From contig JAJEKV010000082.1 in the NCBI GenBank assembly GCA_021234155.1, positions 2,105,377 through 2,169,376 on the forward strand: a DNA stretch of 64,000 nt, read 5' to 3'. This DNA comes from Isoetes taiwanensis (lineage: Eukaryota > Streptophyta > Lycopodiopsida > Isoetales > Isoetaceae). The notes below the pieces were generated by a model. That model was not told where the DNA came from and did not search any database. It worked only from the letters and a program-made list of their open reading frames with translations. Positions 11,938-22,857 of this stretch are shown here, in pieces. The position numbers and the translations under genes are program-made. Each line of letters starts with the position of its first letter. Position 1 is the first letter of the stretch.

Positions 11938-12605
11938 ATAACAACGACTTATGATCGTGTCCTATGCTTCAGGACTTCCATTGGTTCACCAAAATACTTC
12001 GAGAAGATATGAATGTCCAAGAGAACCATGTATCCAGCTACCCAAAAGAGTTAATATATATGTGACTAAACAACCCACAAAGACATAAGTTCACAATAGT
12101 CTTATATGATGCAACTTGAACTACGAGTTCTACTAATGTTATCAATCCAATATGGACATAACTAGCAGTATTAATTATCTAATTGATTTACGTTCAAAAA
12201 CATGAAATAAAAGTGGTACGGGTTCAAAACCTTATGGAGTTGTCTAATATAAATCTTTTTACACGAAAATAATATTGGAATAAGTTGCCATAATGGTATG
12301 CATCGAGGATAGGAAATGATGCAAAAAAATATGGTCAGATGATCTTGCATCAGGGAAACAATTGATAACAGAAGTGTTCAAATACTGATGACTCAAAAAA
12401 GTATGGTCAGATGATCCTCCATCAAGGAAACAATCAACAACGTAAGGGTTCAAATACCGATGACTTACGGTCGTGTCTTGTGCTTCAGGAGTTCCACAAC
12501 TTCACTAGAATACATCAAGAAGATATGAACGCCGAGAGAACCATGTATGCATCTACCCAAAAGAGTTAATATGGATGTGACCAAACAATCCAAAAAGATA
12601 TGTAT
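11938..12605 (+). repeat. old direct duplication, about 520 bp apart, with an internal 72-bp tandem repeat
   Basis: The block 11945-12090 (GACTTATGATCGTGTCC, then TACCCAAAAGAGTTAATAT) recurs diverged at 12461-12605. Between them, the unit beginning ATGGTCAGATGATC is tandemly repeated near 12331 and 12402. The word GGTACGGGTTCAAAACCTTA near 12216 reappears at 14,535, tying this stretch to the repeat at 14.4-14.6 kb. Confidence 0.65.
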
Positions 12606-12740
12606 GCAATGCCTAAAAGAGATATGTATATAACTACAAGAGTCAAAAGATAAAGCACATGCAAAATGATGTACTTTGACATGTAGCACATGACGAGGAC
12701 ATGAGAGTCAAATATCAACCTTCAAATCCACATACCCACT

Positions 12741-12757
12741 CCCCCCCCCCCCCCCCC
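12741..12757. repeat. poly(C) run
   Basis: Seventeen consecutive C. A second run of eleven C (13010-13020) followed by fourteen A (13025-13038) lies about 270 bases downstream. Confidence 0.95.
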
Positions 12758-12819
12758 TCTCGCACAACTTTTCAACATGCAATTTTTCTTATATGAGGGA
12801 AAGATTTTTGTACCAGGGA

Positions 12820-12985
12820 AACTGAGAGACATGTTCTCCCATGTTCTCTCAAATTAATCAATATTTGAAACTATTATCTCCCATAATTATCTCTCATGAG
12901 AGATGTCAAAACACATCTCTAGCCAGAGATGATTTTTGTCTCTCATGAGAGAGAACATGGGAGATCAAAGTATCTCTCAAACAAA
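12820..12985. repeat. inverted repeat of GAGAGAACATGGGAGA words
   Basis: The left arm near 12825-12850 (TTCTCCCATGTTCTCTC) is the complement of the right arm near 12950-12967 (GAGAGAACATGGGAGA), and AGAGATNTC-like words fill the interior. A diverged copy of the left part (GAGAGACATG, then CTTCTCTCAAA) occurs at 14,345-14,400. These may be the ends of an old element covering 12.8-14.4 kb. Confidence 0.55.
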
Positions 12986-13061
12986 TTTAATAAGCATGTG
13001 GGTACCCCTCCCCCCCCCCCTCCCAAAAAAAAAAAAAAGCTTTTCCACATGCATATTAAAT

Positions 13062-13886
13062 ATGATATTGAGCTTTGTGCTACAGCTCACGGAAAAGTTT
13101 ATGCTGAAAATTATGACAGGTGTTGGGATCAAATTGGTGAATATGTTGGGTATCATTTATTTATATCAAGAATTAAATTTATAAATACTAACTAAAAATT
13201 CTTGGATAGGATATATGGAGCTGTGCAGAGGACACAGATATTTTGTTACTACAGATGGATATTCTCTGAGAAATGAAGTTGCAAGATATGGTGTGGATAG
13301 GCTACATGAACATCAGGTCTGCTTTCCTCCAAACAATCAGTGGACAGTGAGACAAATGACTTATGAGAAAAAAGTTAGGAAATCAGTTGAGAAAATATGG
13401 GCAGGGATTTTTCAAGGGAAGTGATGCAAATGGTCTATATGTTTTGGTCCATTGAAAAGCATCATCATGAGTTTACTGACAGACAGTTCTTGAGATATAG
13501 AGAATTATATTACAGGATGCTTGCTGATAGTTATGGTTCCCTAAATCTCCTTATGGTGCAGCAGGATTACTTCAGATTGATTAGAGACCAGTTGTGGAAG
13601 GCAGTATCTTATACCCCTGGCACTTCCTCTAAATTCACTACTCATTTCAATCATCTCTTCTTCTCTGATGATCCAAATGACAAGAGAATCCCTACCATTC
13701 CCTCCACAAAAATTGACAGCATTGCCTCGCTTTGAATGCAGTAATTTTGTTTGTGAGTGCAGGTTGATTAGTATTTTCAGCAAAAGGGTACACATGGGAG
13801 CTTCACATAATTCAAGATCCAAGTCATCTCTTCAGGCTTTGAACCTGAATTTTTGGCAATGGTGGCTGGTTATCATCTCTAAGTGA
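13062..13886 (+). pseudogene. unidentified broken protein-coding region
   Basis: Three successive frames read like one protein shifted twice: 13062-13195, 13215-13424, then 13397-13735, then 13668-13886. The residue mix is protein-like and unlike simple repeats, with stretches such as YMFWSIEKHHHEF and RYRELYYRMLADSYG. A Cys/His-containing tail (CSNFVCECR...HMGASH) follows. I do not recognise the family. It lies between two related repeat blocks (12.82 and 14.34 kb), so it could be the internal gene of an old element. Confidence 0.4.
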
Positions 13887-14056
13887 ACTTTTGAAGTTTG
13901 ATTTTCATTATCTTTTCAAGGCTTTTGGATTGAAACAGTTATAAACTTTTGTGGTTACAATTATCCTGTTACTTTTTTCTTCCTTATATTTGTTAAGCCT
14001 ATATTGGGACTTAATAATATTATGTATGGTTATCCTTAATTAATGAAAAAATCATC

Positions 14057-14305
14057 TCGTACCGGCGTTTGGTCTAGTGGTAACACATTAGTTCCTTAGC
14101 AATGTGGTCTCGAGTTCGAGACCGCCCAGAATCGCACTCGGTACTGTGGGGGGTCAAATCCTAACAAATGCAATGTAAGATGGTTGGGGGCAGGGCCCAA
14201 CCGAGCAATGTAGTGTGATGTGTGGCCACATGTCCAGTTGGATGCTGCCTAGTGGGGTGACGTTAAAATACTATCTATCTATCTTAAAAAAAAAAAAAAA
14301 AAAAA
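14057..14305 (+). mobile_element. tRNA-derived SINE with (ATCT)n and poly(A) tail
   Basis: The head has RNA polymerase III promoter boxes: an A box TGGTCTAGTGG at 14070-14080 and a B box GAGTTCGAGACC at 14112-14123, spaced about 31 bases as in tRNA genes. A tRNA-unrelated body follows to about 14260. The 3' end reads GACGTTAAAATA, then four ATCT-type units, then about twenty A. GACGTTAAAATA is exactly the terminal word of the LINE fragment at 10,487-10,500, which points to that LINE family as the partner supplying reverse transcriptase. Not an intact tRNA gene: the acceptor stem and 3' half are missing. Confidence 0.85.
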
Positions 14306-14435
14306 TCTCACAGAAAATTGAGAGATATTTTTTTTTTATAAGCTGAGAGACATGTCGTTCTTCCAACTTCTCTCAAAATAATTTATATTTCAATTGTCTC
14401 CTTGTACTAAAACACATGAAGATATTTTATTGGTT

Positions 14436-14584
14436 AAGTTTAAAACATGGAATAAAAATAGTACGGGTTCAAAACTTATGAAGCCATCTAGTATAAATCT
14501 TATTAGACTAAGTTTAAAACGTGGAATAAAAATGGTACGGGTTCAAAACCTTATGAAGCCATCTAGTATAAATCTTATTAGACT
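14436..14584 (+). repeat. 74-bp tandem duplication
   Basis: Copies at 14436-14509 and 14510-14584 begin AAGTTTAAAAC and contain GGTTCAAAAC and AAGCCATCTAGTATAAATCT. They differ at only a few positions. Confidence 0.9.
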
Positions 14585-14739
14585 AAAATGTATATGTTGT
14601 CATGTCAAGATTTGCATTATATTGGGCCAGTCATGTCATGCACACACTGAATTGGATTTTGTTTGCTCCATGAAATAAGCTATTGATTTGTGCATGCTCA
14701 AAGAGGTCAAGTACTTCCATGAATGGTAGCTGATTTGAA

Positions 14740-15180
14740 CCCCCTGCCAAGAAACGACAGTACCAATGCCCTGCCATGAAGAGCTTCTCACAAGAACAAA
14801 ATAAAACCTACTACTGTACTAAACTGGAACTACTATGGTAAACTAAAATAAAACCTACTACTGTGGTAAACTAGAAATACTGTGGTAAACTAAAATAAAA
14901 CCTACTACTGTGCCATGAAACAATGCAAAAAATGATGGGGTTTCTCATGTCACCCTGCTCACACTCCTCTTGCAAATCCTGACATCGTCACTCTGCAAAA
15001 AAAACCACAAATTGCTGCGTATCCTCAACGCTTTCTACATGCTGTAACAACTCCATGAAACAATGGAAAAAAAGATGAAGTTTCTTATGTGACCCTGCCC
15101 GGCCATGCCCTGCCATGAACTCCTCTTGCCCTGCTATGCCCTGCCATGAACTCCTCTTGCAAAGAAAACCGCAAACAACA
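14740..15180 (+). repeat. degenerate direct repeats 5' of the gypsy relic
   Basis: The phrase AAATAAAACCTACTACTGT recurs three times between 14800 and 14910, and CCCTGCCATGAA recurs four times up to 15160. There is no LTR-like sequence or primer-binding site here, so this is not the 5' LTR of the gypsy element. Confidence 0.6.
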
Positions 15181-15310
15181 TGATTTCATCGCCCTGCAAC
15201 ATGCTGGAAGATGAAAGAAGCATGCAACAACAAAACCACCAGAAGAACTCCGCCAGCATCATCCTCTGGGGCCAAGCAATCAGCTATCATTTCGCCAGAA
15301 GGAGGCCGCC

Positions 15311-16351
15311 ATGGCCTGTAAGCAGACAGGTTCTCTCAGTGCTTATATCAATAAGGTACGGGGTTATATCCACAGGGTTGGAGACTTGTCCGAGGCTCGG
15401 CAGGTTGATTTCTTCCTAGGTGGTCTATCCAGTGTTGCTCTCAAGAAGCAGATAATTGGGTTGAAGCCCGAGGATTTTGAGAGGGCAACTATGTTGGCTC
15501 GTCAGCTTGGGGAAGAGGATGAGTCTTTTAAGAAGACGTCCCGGAAGTTCTCTAAGAAGAAAAACAGGCTTTTCAAAAAGAAAAAGTCTGAAAAGTCTGA
15601 GCAGCCTAAGTCTAAGCCTGCAGGTGGAGAGTCCAAGAAGCGTAAGGCGGACTCTAAGTCGGGTGGTCCCAGGAAGAGGATTTTCTGCTATAGGTGTGGA
15701 GAGCCTGGGCACATTAGTCGTGAATGCTCTCTGCCACAGAACAAGAAAGCTGATAACAAGAAAGCAAACGTGACTGAAAAGGCTGAAGAAGTATTGGAAT
15801 CTAAGATGGTTTCAGCTATTGCCATGGAAGAGCTGTGCGTGCTGGATAAGCCCGCAAGCAAGGACATCATGGATATGTTTGCTGGATGGGTTATTAGATT
15901 CTTGGGCAGAATCATGGGCCGAAACGTAGTTGGGTTATTGGATTGTGGCTGTTCTGACATGTTTATCTCTTCTAGGTTGATGGAAGAACTGCACCTACCT
16001 TGTGTAAAGACTAATAAGTACAAGGTAGATGGGCCTTTTGTGAATGATTCTCAGGTGGAGGATCGTAAAGCTGTTGGGGTGCCCTTGTGTATTCAAGGAT
16101 ACCAGGAAAAGCTTGACTTTGACCTCTTGGATGTTGGCCGATATGATGTGGTGCTGGGGATAACATGGTTGCAGCGGGTTAAGCCTACTGTAATAGATTG
16201 GAACACTCACCAGGTGACGCTGAAGCACGATGGACGGGAGATCTATTTGCATGGGAGTCCTTTGACGGGAGCTTCCAAGATCGTGTCGTCGCTTCAGGTC
16301 AAGAAACTGGTACGTAAAATCTTCCAATCAATGCTTTCTTCTATTTATTGA
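15311..16351 (+). pseudogene. gypsy gag (C-terminal half) and protease
   Basis: The first ~90 residues match the C-terminal half of the retrotransposon Gag domain. A Lys/Ser-rich basic linker follows, then a CCHC knuckle CYRCGEPGHISREC (C-x2-C-x4-H-x4-C) at about 15,688-15,729. The protease active site reads LLDCGCSDMFIS near 15,936, where most relatives have D-S/T-G, so the usual Ser/Thr is Cys here. The frame closes at 16,351, just before RT, which lies in another frame. The gag N-terminal half is absent. Confidence 0.85.
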
Positions 16352-16367
16352 TGAATGTTATCCTGCT

Positions 16368-17792
16368 TTGGAGTGCTGTCATATGAGTGCTGATGGTGAG
16401 GTCAAAGAGAATTCAAAAGGCCAGAGAGAGTTGCAGGATCTGTTGAATGAATTTCAGGATGTGTTCCCTGAGGAACTGCCTGAAGGTCTTCCCCCTAGTA
16501 GAGAGATTGAACATGAGATTGATTTAGAGCCTGGATCCAAACCCGTGTTTCGTAGCCCTTATAGATTGTCCATATTGGAACAAGAGGAGGTAAAGAAGTA
16601 GGTTCATGAGCTGTTAGCCAAAGGGTTTGTAAGACCTAGCAAATCCCCTTATGGTGCTCCTGTCATTCTAGTCAAGAAAAAAGATAGATCAATGCGGATG
16701 TGCATTGATTATCGTGCCTTGAATAAGATCACGATCAAGAATAGGTACCCCTTGCCTAGGATTGACGAGATTATGGATAGATTAACAGGAGCTAAGTATT
16801 TTTCTAAGTTGGATTTGCGTAGTGGTTATCACCAGATAAGGGTGAAGGAGTCGGATGTACATAAGACTGCCTTCAGGACCACCTTTGGTCATTTTGAATT
16901 TTTGGTGATGCCTTTTGGACTAACGAATGCTCCTGCTACTTTTTCCAGAATGATGAATGAGGTTTTTGCAGGATGTCTTGATACTTTTGTTGAAGTATTT
17001 TTAGATGATATCCTGGTGTATAGCAAAACCTTGGATGAGCATTTGAATCATTTGCGTTCTGTGCTAACTCTGCTCAGGCAGCATAAGCTGTATGCAAAGA
17101 TGTCAAAATGCGAATTTTTGAAAGCACAGGTGGAATATTTGGGCCGCATTGTATCTCCTGAAGGTGTAGCTGTAGATCCCAAGAAGACGGAGGCAATTCA
17201 GTCTTGGCCTGTGCCAAAGAATGTATCTGAGTTGCGTAGTTTCTTGGGATTGGCCAGCTATTATCGCAGGTTTGTCTGGAAGTTTGCCAAGATTGCAGCT
17301 GCTTTGACTATGTTGTTGAAAATTAATGTCCAATGGCAATGGACGGTGAAGCAGCAGCAGGCAATGGATATGTTGAAGAGGTTGCTAACCTCGGCGCCTA
17401 TCCTGTTGATTCCAGACATGAGTAAACCTTATGAGGTTTACACGAATGCATGTGGGTATGCCATTGGTGCTGTTCTCATGCAGGATGGAAGAGTAGTGGC
17501 GTATGAAAGCCGCCAACTCAATGCTGCTGAGAAGAACTATTCCACCTATGAGCAGGAGTTACTGGCAATGGTTCATGCGCTCAAAGTCTGGAAACATTAT
17601 CTCCGTAATAAATGTGAGTTTGTGGTCTACACGGATCATAAACCCTTGAAATTCCTGCAAAGCCAGGCCGAGGTAAGTCCAAGGCAAGCGAGATGGTTGG
17701 ACTTTCTCTTTCTTAATTCCATTTTCATGTTGAACATCTTCCCGGGAAAAAGAATCCTGTTGCTGATGTTCTTTCTAGGGTTCGGGAAGTAA
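16368..17792 (+). pseudogene. gypsy reverse transcriptase and RNase H
   Basis: RT starts in a frame closed by TAG at about 16,600 and resumes in the same frame. Conserved blocks are [33 protein letters not shown] and the catalytic FLDDILVY (about 16,998-17,021). RNase H follows with [13 protein letters not shown], where the usual first Asp of T-D-A is Asn, and [16 protein letters not shown] and [11 protein letters not shown] frameshift near 17,705 turns the last ~30 codons into nonsense, while the neighbouring frame continues as [15 protein letters not shown]. The stop, the shift and the D-to-N change each predict loss of function. Confidence 0.92.
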
Positions 17793-17797
17793 ATGTA

Positions 17798-18928
17798 ATG
17801 GTTCAATGTGAAATTGCTTTGGTATCACAGATTAAGCAAGCATATGACTTGGATGCCTATATTTTGAGTATGCAGCATCTATCCAAGTTACCTGATGCTT
17901 GGGATATCCAGAATGGACTCTGGTATCATAAGGGACGCATTTATGTTCCCGCTGTTGACACTTTGAGAAAGCAATTATTGAGCGAATTTCATGATGCACC
18001 TTATGCTGGGCATGGAGGTGAGTGGAAAACATATGAGTCGCTCAAGAGAAGCTTGAAAGAGGATGTGCAGGAATATGTAAAAGTCTGTGAGACTTGTCAG
18101 CAGGTTAAAGCGGGTCGAGGCAAGACTCCAGGGCTTTTGCAACCTTTGCCTGTGCCAGAGGAGAGGTGGAGTGAAATCTCTATGGATTTTATTGTGAAGC
18201 TGCCTCGTACTGTGCATCACTATACTCAGATACTTGTCATTGTGGATAGGTTGACGAAGTATGCACGCTTTATACCTCTGACAAAGAATGTTGATGGCTT
18301 GACGGTGGCCAAGGCTTATATGCAGCATGTATTTCCTATTTTTGGATTACCCAAAGCTATTGTAAGCGATCGAGATGTGAAATTCACTGGGAATTTTTGG
18401 CGTGAATTGTTCTCTGCATTAAAATGCACTCTTCAGTTCTCTAGTGGAGATCATCCGGAAACGGATGGGCAAACTGAAAGAGTGAATCAGATTCTGGAGG
18501 ATATGCTGAGATCTTATGTGGCCACTCAGTAATCCAGATGGGAGGACTATTTGCCAATTGTAGAGTTTGCTTACAATAATGGGTTCCAGCAGAGCATCAA
18601 AACTAGCCCGTTTGTGGCTATGTTTGGGAGAAATCCCAGAGGACCTGTATCGCTTGGTTTTGATGGGCTGAAAACTGATGCTGCTATAAGTATGCTTGAA
18701 GGCATGGATGTGACACTTGGGTTGTGTCAATTGCATATGAGACAGGCCCAGGATCGGGCAAGGGCACGTGCCAATTTGTCAAGAGCCCCGATCGAGCTGC
18801 ATCAGGGTCAGATGGTGTACCTTCGTGTGGTCTTCCCTGCAAATCTGAAAAGAAAAGCAATATTGCCATTGCTTGCAGGAAAGAAACCAAAGCTCTTCCC
18901 AGACACAGTGGTCCTTATAAGATTTTGA
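17798..18928 (+). pseudogene. gypsy integrase
   Basis: The zinc-binding N-terminal domain is visible (H...H, then CETCQQVKAG near 18,090). The catalytic core has ISMDFIVKLP (first Asp, ~18,180), VSDRDVKFTG (second Asp, ~18,365) and HPETDGQTERVNQ (Glu, ~18,455). A TAA at 18,530-18,532 interrupts the frame, which then resumes in register with YNNGFQQSIKTSPF. A frameshift near 18,840 moves the C-terminal GPY/F-type part (SGPYKILKKYSD, HPVFHVSQLRP) to another frame (18,880-19,020). Confidence 0.9.
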
Positions 18929-19055
18929 AGAAATATAGTGATGTTGCCTTCAAGTTGCAACTTCCACCGAATGTGGACATTCATCCAGTTTTCCATGTGA
19001 GCCAGTTGCGACCAGCTCTGGGGAAGCTGCGAATGTTGTACCTTCTCAGGAACAC

Positions 19056-19250
19056 ATGGTGGAGTTGGATAGAATTCCTACCCCTGAAAGAATCTTGAAT
19101 TCCCAGATAGTGCGGATCCGCCAAAGAGACCAGATGGAATTTCTGGTGAAGTGGAAACATAGACCTGTCTCAGAGGCGACATGGGAGAGTCGTCGTTTCA
19201 TGACTCAATATCCGGATGTTATGGCTCAATGGTCTGGAGCCGATTCTTGA
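19056..19250 (+). pseudogene. chromodomain at the integrase C-terminus
   Basis: The frame contains the chromodomain signature, with EFLVKWKHRP followed by EATWE near 19,135-19,185. Aromatic-cage and core residues are typical of the chromoviral class, which uses this domain to target heterochromatin. It is out of frame with the upstream integrase, so it is a relic. The stop is at 19,250, just before the polypurine tract. Confidence 0.88.
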
Positions 19251-19261
19251 GGACAAGAATC

Positions 19262-19276
19262 CCAGGGGGGGAGTAT
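19262..19276 (+). promoter_or_regulatory. gypsy polypurine tract
   Basis: CCAGGGGGGGAGTAT lies between the chromodomain stop and TGTTATGCC, the presumed start of the 3' LTR at 19,277. It is the primer site for plus-strand DNA synthesis in this class. Confidence 0.8.
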
Positions 19277-19605
19277 TGTTATGCCTAAATAAATTTGTAG
19301 ACCATTGTTGGATATTTTGCATGCATGCTAATGTTGGCGTAATAGAATGTTCTATGGTTGGCCCATAGATGTGGAATGGTCGCATGGTTTGTCTCTAGTC
19401 TAGGGTGGTAGATCTTAGACTAGGAGCGCAACTAATTATAGTGTTGGAATTAGTTGCGTGGTTGCCTAAGCACCCTATGAAATTAATGTAAGGGTGGGGC
19501 AATGTTTTAATGGGTTGAATAACCCATGAAACAAAAGTTAACATAATAGTTTTTAAAACCATTGGGTGTGGAAAAGGTGAGCACCCCGAATAGTGGGGAT
19601 GCCAC
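19277..19605 (+). repeat. gypsy 3' LTR, left part
   Basis: It starts with TG directly after the polypurine tract and contains no open frame. It is interrupted at GCCAC (19,601-19,605) by the copia element. Five identical bases follow the copia element, so the LTR resumes at about 24,032. Confidence 0.75.
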
Positions 19606-19753
19606 TATGAAATAAGCAGAACAGGCGCCAAATAGAGATCAAAAGTACTCTATTTCAGAACGTAATACTAACAATATACAATACATATATAAATAGAACG
19701 GAATCTATCTGTTGTAGGTTTGTTAGCCATAAATAAGGCTGTTGTTCCCAACA
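19606..19753 (-). repeat. copia 3' LTR
   Basis: 148 bp. On the minus strand it begins TGTTGGGAACA and ends TTTCATA, where the other copy ends TTTCACA, so the terminal CA has mutated to TA. Confidence 0.93.
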
Positions 19754-19766
19754 CTCCGCCTCAGCC
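19754..19766 (-). promoter_or_regulatory. copia polypurine tract
   Basis: On the minus strand GGCTGAGGCGGAG directly precedes the 3' LTR. Confidence 0.75.
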
Positions 19767-19805
19767 GAATGATGGCTTTGCACTCAATAACTCCAATTTT
19801 GCTGA

Positions 19806-21356
19806 TCAGCTTATGATGTTGATCTTTGTAAGAACATCTGCTTTCATTTGCCTGGTGCTGACATATTGAAATTCAATGAATCCTTCAGCTACCTTTTCCC
19901 TGGTAAAGTGGTGATGAATTCCAATATGCTTTGTCTTGTAGTGATCAACTGGATTCTTGGAGATGGAGATGCATGCTTGATTGTCATTGTGAATTACAGT
20001 TGGTGCTTGCTGGTTGAAGCCAAGTTCTGCAAGTAAATGCCGAAGCCAGATTGCTTCTCGAGCTGCTGCTGATGCTCCCATGTACTCCGCCTCACAGCTT
20101 GAGAGGGCAACGCTGGATTGCTGTTTGGAGCTCCAGATGATGGTGTTGGGACCGAGAGAGAACAGAAGGCCTGTGGTGGAGCGGCTATTGTCAGTGTTAC
20201 CTGCCCAATCTGCATCGACATGTCCAAGAAGAGGAAAGTGGAGATCAGTATAGAGAAGGCCATGAGTGGGAGTATGACGGAGATAGCGAAGAATGCGTTG
20301 GAGGGCTTGCCAGTGGAGCGCGCTGGGCTGTTGCATGAATCTGCTGGCAGTTGAGACAGCATAGGATATGTCAGGGCGAGTGCAAACAACAAGGTGCATG
20401 AGAGAGCCTACAAGTTGGCGGTAAGGTGTAGGATCATGTAGAGGTTCAGACGAGGGCAGGACAGTGAGCTTCTGTCGAGGTGCAGCAGGCGTAGAGATGG
20501 GCTTACACTGTGACATGCCAAATTTGTGAAGAAGCATTTCAATACTGCGCTCCTGATTGATGAAGAGGCATTTGGAGGATCTATGCCGATGAATATGGAA
20601 GCCGAGACAGTATGTGGCAGGGCCTAGATCAGTCATCCGGAACTGTGCATTGAGTTGTTGTTTGAGGTGGCTGATGGTTGGCAGATTAGAGCCAGCAATA
20701 AGAAAATCATCCACATAAAGGATGACAATAAGGAGCTGATCAGTTTGGCGCTTAAAGTAGAGATTCCAGTCAGATTGAAAGCGTGTTAATCCCAAGGAGT
20801 GAAGAAACTGATCAATACGAGTGTACCAGGCCCGAGGAGATTGTTTCAGCCCATAGATCGCCTTGCGCAGCCTGCACACTAAATGAGAGGTGCCTGGTGA
20901 GATAAATCCAGTCGGTTGCTCCATGTACACTTCCTTTTGGAGGTCACCATTAAGAAAGGTAGTCTGAACGTCCATTTGATGAAGTTCAAGATCAAGAGCT
21001 GCTGTGAGAGCTAAAACCAGTCGTATGGAGGTCATTTTGGCAACGGGGGAGAAGACTTCATCATAGTCAATACCTGGAATTTGTGTAAAGCCACGAGCAA
21101 CCCAGTAGGCTTTATAGCGATGAATGGTGCCATCGGGAGCTTCTTTGAGTTTGAACAACCATTTTCCAGAGATAAGTTTCCGACCAGCAGGTAGAGGAAC
21201 CAGATCAAAAGCATGGGCATGACGAAGAGAATCAATTTCAGATTGCATGGCAGAATGCCATTGTGCATGATCGGGTCGCCGAATTGCTTCAGTGTAGGAC
21301 CTGGATGTGGAGGTGGTAATTGAGCACTGGACAGATCTGAGAGAAAGGCAAAACAT
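19806..21356 (-). CDS. copia reverse transcriptase and RNase H
   Basis: A 516-codon open frame. RT begins around HAQWHSAMQSEIDSL, with the usual FKLKEAPDG, ARGFTQIPGIDY and catalytic ILYVDDFLIAGS (about 20,680-20,720). RNase H has HVDADWAGN, then SSCEAEYMGASAAA and the HNDNQACI block, ending near a TRQMKADVLTK motif. All expected catalytic residues (YVDD, DAD, E, D) appear present, so this is the best-preserved protein of the element. It is shifted relative to integrase, so it would not be translated as part of a full polyprotein. Confidence 0.93.
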   Translation of the reverse strand: MFCLSLRSVQCSITTSTSRSYTEAIRRPDHAQWHSAMQSEIDSLRHAHAFDLVPLPAGRKLISGKWLFKLKEAPDGTIHRYKAYWVARGFTQIPGIDYDEVFSPVAKMTSIRLVLALTAALDLELHQMDVQTTFLNGDLQKEVYMEQPTGFISPGTSHLVCRLRKAIYGLKQSPRAWYTRIDQFLHSLGLTRFQSDWNLYFKRQTDQLLIVILYVDDFLIAGSNLPTISHLKQQLNAQFRMTDLGPATYCLGFHIHRHRSSKCLFINQERSIEMLLHKFGMSQCKPISTPAAPRQKLTVLPSSEPLHDPTPYRQLVGSLMHLVVCTRPDISYAVSTASRFMQQPSALHWQALQRILRYLRHTPTHGLLYTDLHFPLLGHVDADWAGNTDNSRSTTGLLFSLGPNTIIWSSKQQSSVALSSCEAEYMGASAAAREAIWLRHLLAELGFNQQAPTVIHNDNQACISISKNPVDHYKTKHIGIHHHFTREKVAEGFIEFQYVSTRQMKADVLTKINIIS

Positions 21357-22741
21357 TGGGGAATGTCTGGAGGTGGGTCAGATGCAGTTGCTCTGAAGAG
21401 AGAGCAAAGGATTCCAATAAGCGAGAGGTGGCCTTCCAACTACGAAAAGGGCGAGACGGAGAAGTAGGCGGCGTGGTGGAGGAGGAAATGGACGGATTTG
21501 AAGAGGAGGTGGTGATGGCTGTTGCAGGGTGTTGAGATGCAGCAGGAGAAGGAGGGGGAAGAGTAACAGGTGGAGGAGGACAGGAGGAGGCAGGCTCGGG
21601 TTCAAGGGGTTGCCACATAACAGAGGTAAGAGTAGGTGGAGATGGGCGGGAGGTGGTGAATATGGAGAAATCTGATTCAAGGAATACCACACTGGTGCGT
21701 TCAATGATGTTCTTGGTGACAGGATTATAGAGGCGAAAGCCTTTAGAGGTAGGACTGTAGCCCATAAAAGCACATTTGAGAGAGTGAGAGGCAAGCTTGT
21801 CACGTTGATAAGGTGGAATATGAGCAAAGACAGTACACCCAAAAGGTTTCAAGTGATCAACAGATGGCTTGGTGCCTTGCCACAGGGTATAAGGCAATGA
21901 GGATGGGCATGCACGAGTGGCCAGTCTATTTTGAAGGTAGGTGGCTGTGGATGCAGCTTCAGCCCAGAATTTGCGTGGAATTTGATGGGCTTGGAGCATA
22001 CTATTTGCACATTCCACGATTGTCCGATGCTTTCTTTCCACGACCCCATTCTGATGATGCTCATTTGGGATTGCAAGATGCCGGGATATGCCACAGTTTG
22101 ATAAATGGGAGGTAAAAGAACCTGACAGAAAATTCGCCACCACGGTCGGAGCGAAGAGTGCCAATGGAGTGACCAGATTTGCGCTCAACTTCAGCTTGCC
22201 ATGATTTGAAAACAGAAAATGTTTGAGACTTTTGTTTCAAGAAATAGATCCAGCAATACCTGGAGTAAACGTCGACCAGCAACAGATAGTAATTTGAGCC
22301 ATTCAAGCTGGGTTCTCGTGTTTTACCCCAGAGATCAGCATGAATGAGTTGGAGAGGCCACTCTGCACGATGTGTACTGATGGAAGGTCTGGGAGCTTTA
22401 TGCTGCTTGCCTTGAATGCAACCTGTACATGAGTATGAGGGAGGTGTTCCTTGAAGGGACAGACCAAGTACCAGATTATGTACGATCAGATGTTGGAGTC
22501 GCTTGTTGCTGGGGTGGCCAAATCTTTGGTGTCACAGTTCCCAGTTATCTGTTTCGGTGGCATAAGCCTCAGGAGCTGCTGGAATTCGATAGAGGTGGCC
22601 ATCCCTCATGCCAGTTGTGATCTTGGATCCATCAAGATCAAAGAGCGTGCAACCCATGCTGGTGAATTCGAATCGAATGCCCAGATCTGTCATTCTGCCT
22701 ACTGATATCAGATTCTTAGGTACCTCTGGACAGTAGAGCAC
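21289..22741 (-). pseudogene. copia GAG-pre-integrase and integrase
   Basis: GAG-pre-integrase is at 22,532-22,741 (KNLISVGRMTDLGI, then DGHLYRIP). The HHCC finger tail CTGCIQGKQHK and the first catalytic Asp (HADLWGK) lie near 22,335-22,430. The second Asp (RSDRGGEF) is at about 22,110-22,135, and the Glu (HHQNGVVERKHRT) follows in another frame near 22,050. A frameshift around 22,110-22,180 splits the core between the second Asp and the Glu. The C-terminal part runs to about 21,700, followed by a Pro/Ser/Thr-rich linker before RT. Confidence 0.9.
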
Positions 22742-22857
22742 GTCAGTGAGTTGACGGTCGCCTTCTAGAGTATGAACATGTACTGTACCAATGCCATGGA
22801 TTGAGATGCTTCCTTTGATGCCTTGGACTTGAGTAACTCCAGTGTAGGGATGCAGAT

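Noticed and set aside
14066-14130. tRNA gene
   Set aside because: A and B boxes are present, but the cloverleaf is incomplete and the sequence continues into a SINE body with a repeat tail.
19848-20354. Plus-strand frames inside the copia element
   Set aside because: Shadows of the minus-strand RT-RNase H gene with no independent motifs.
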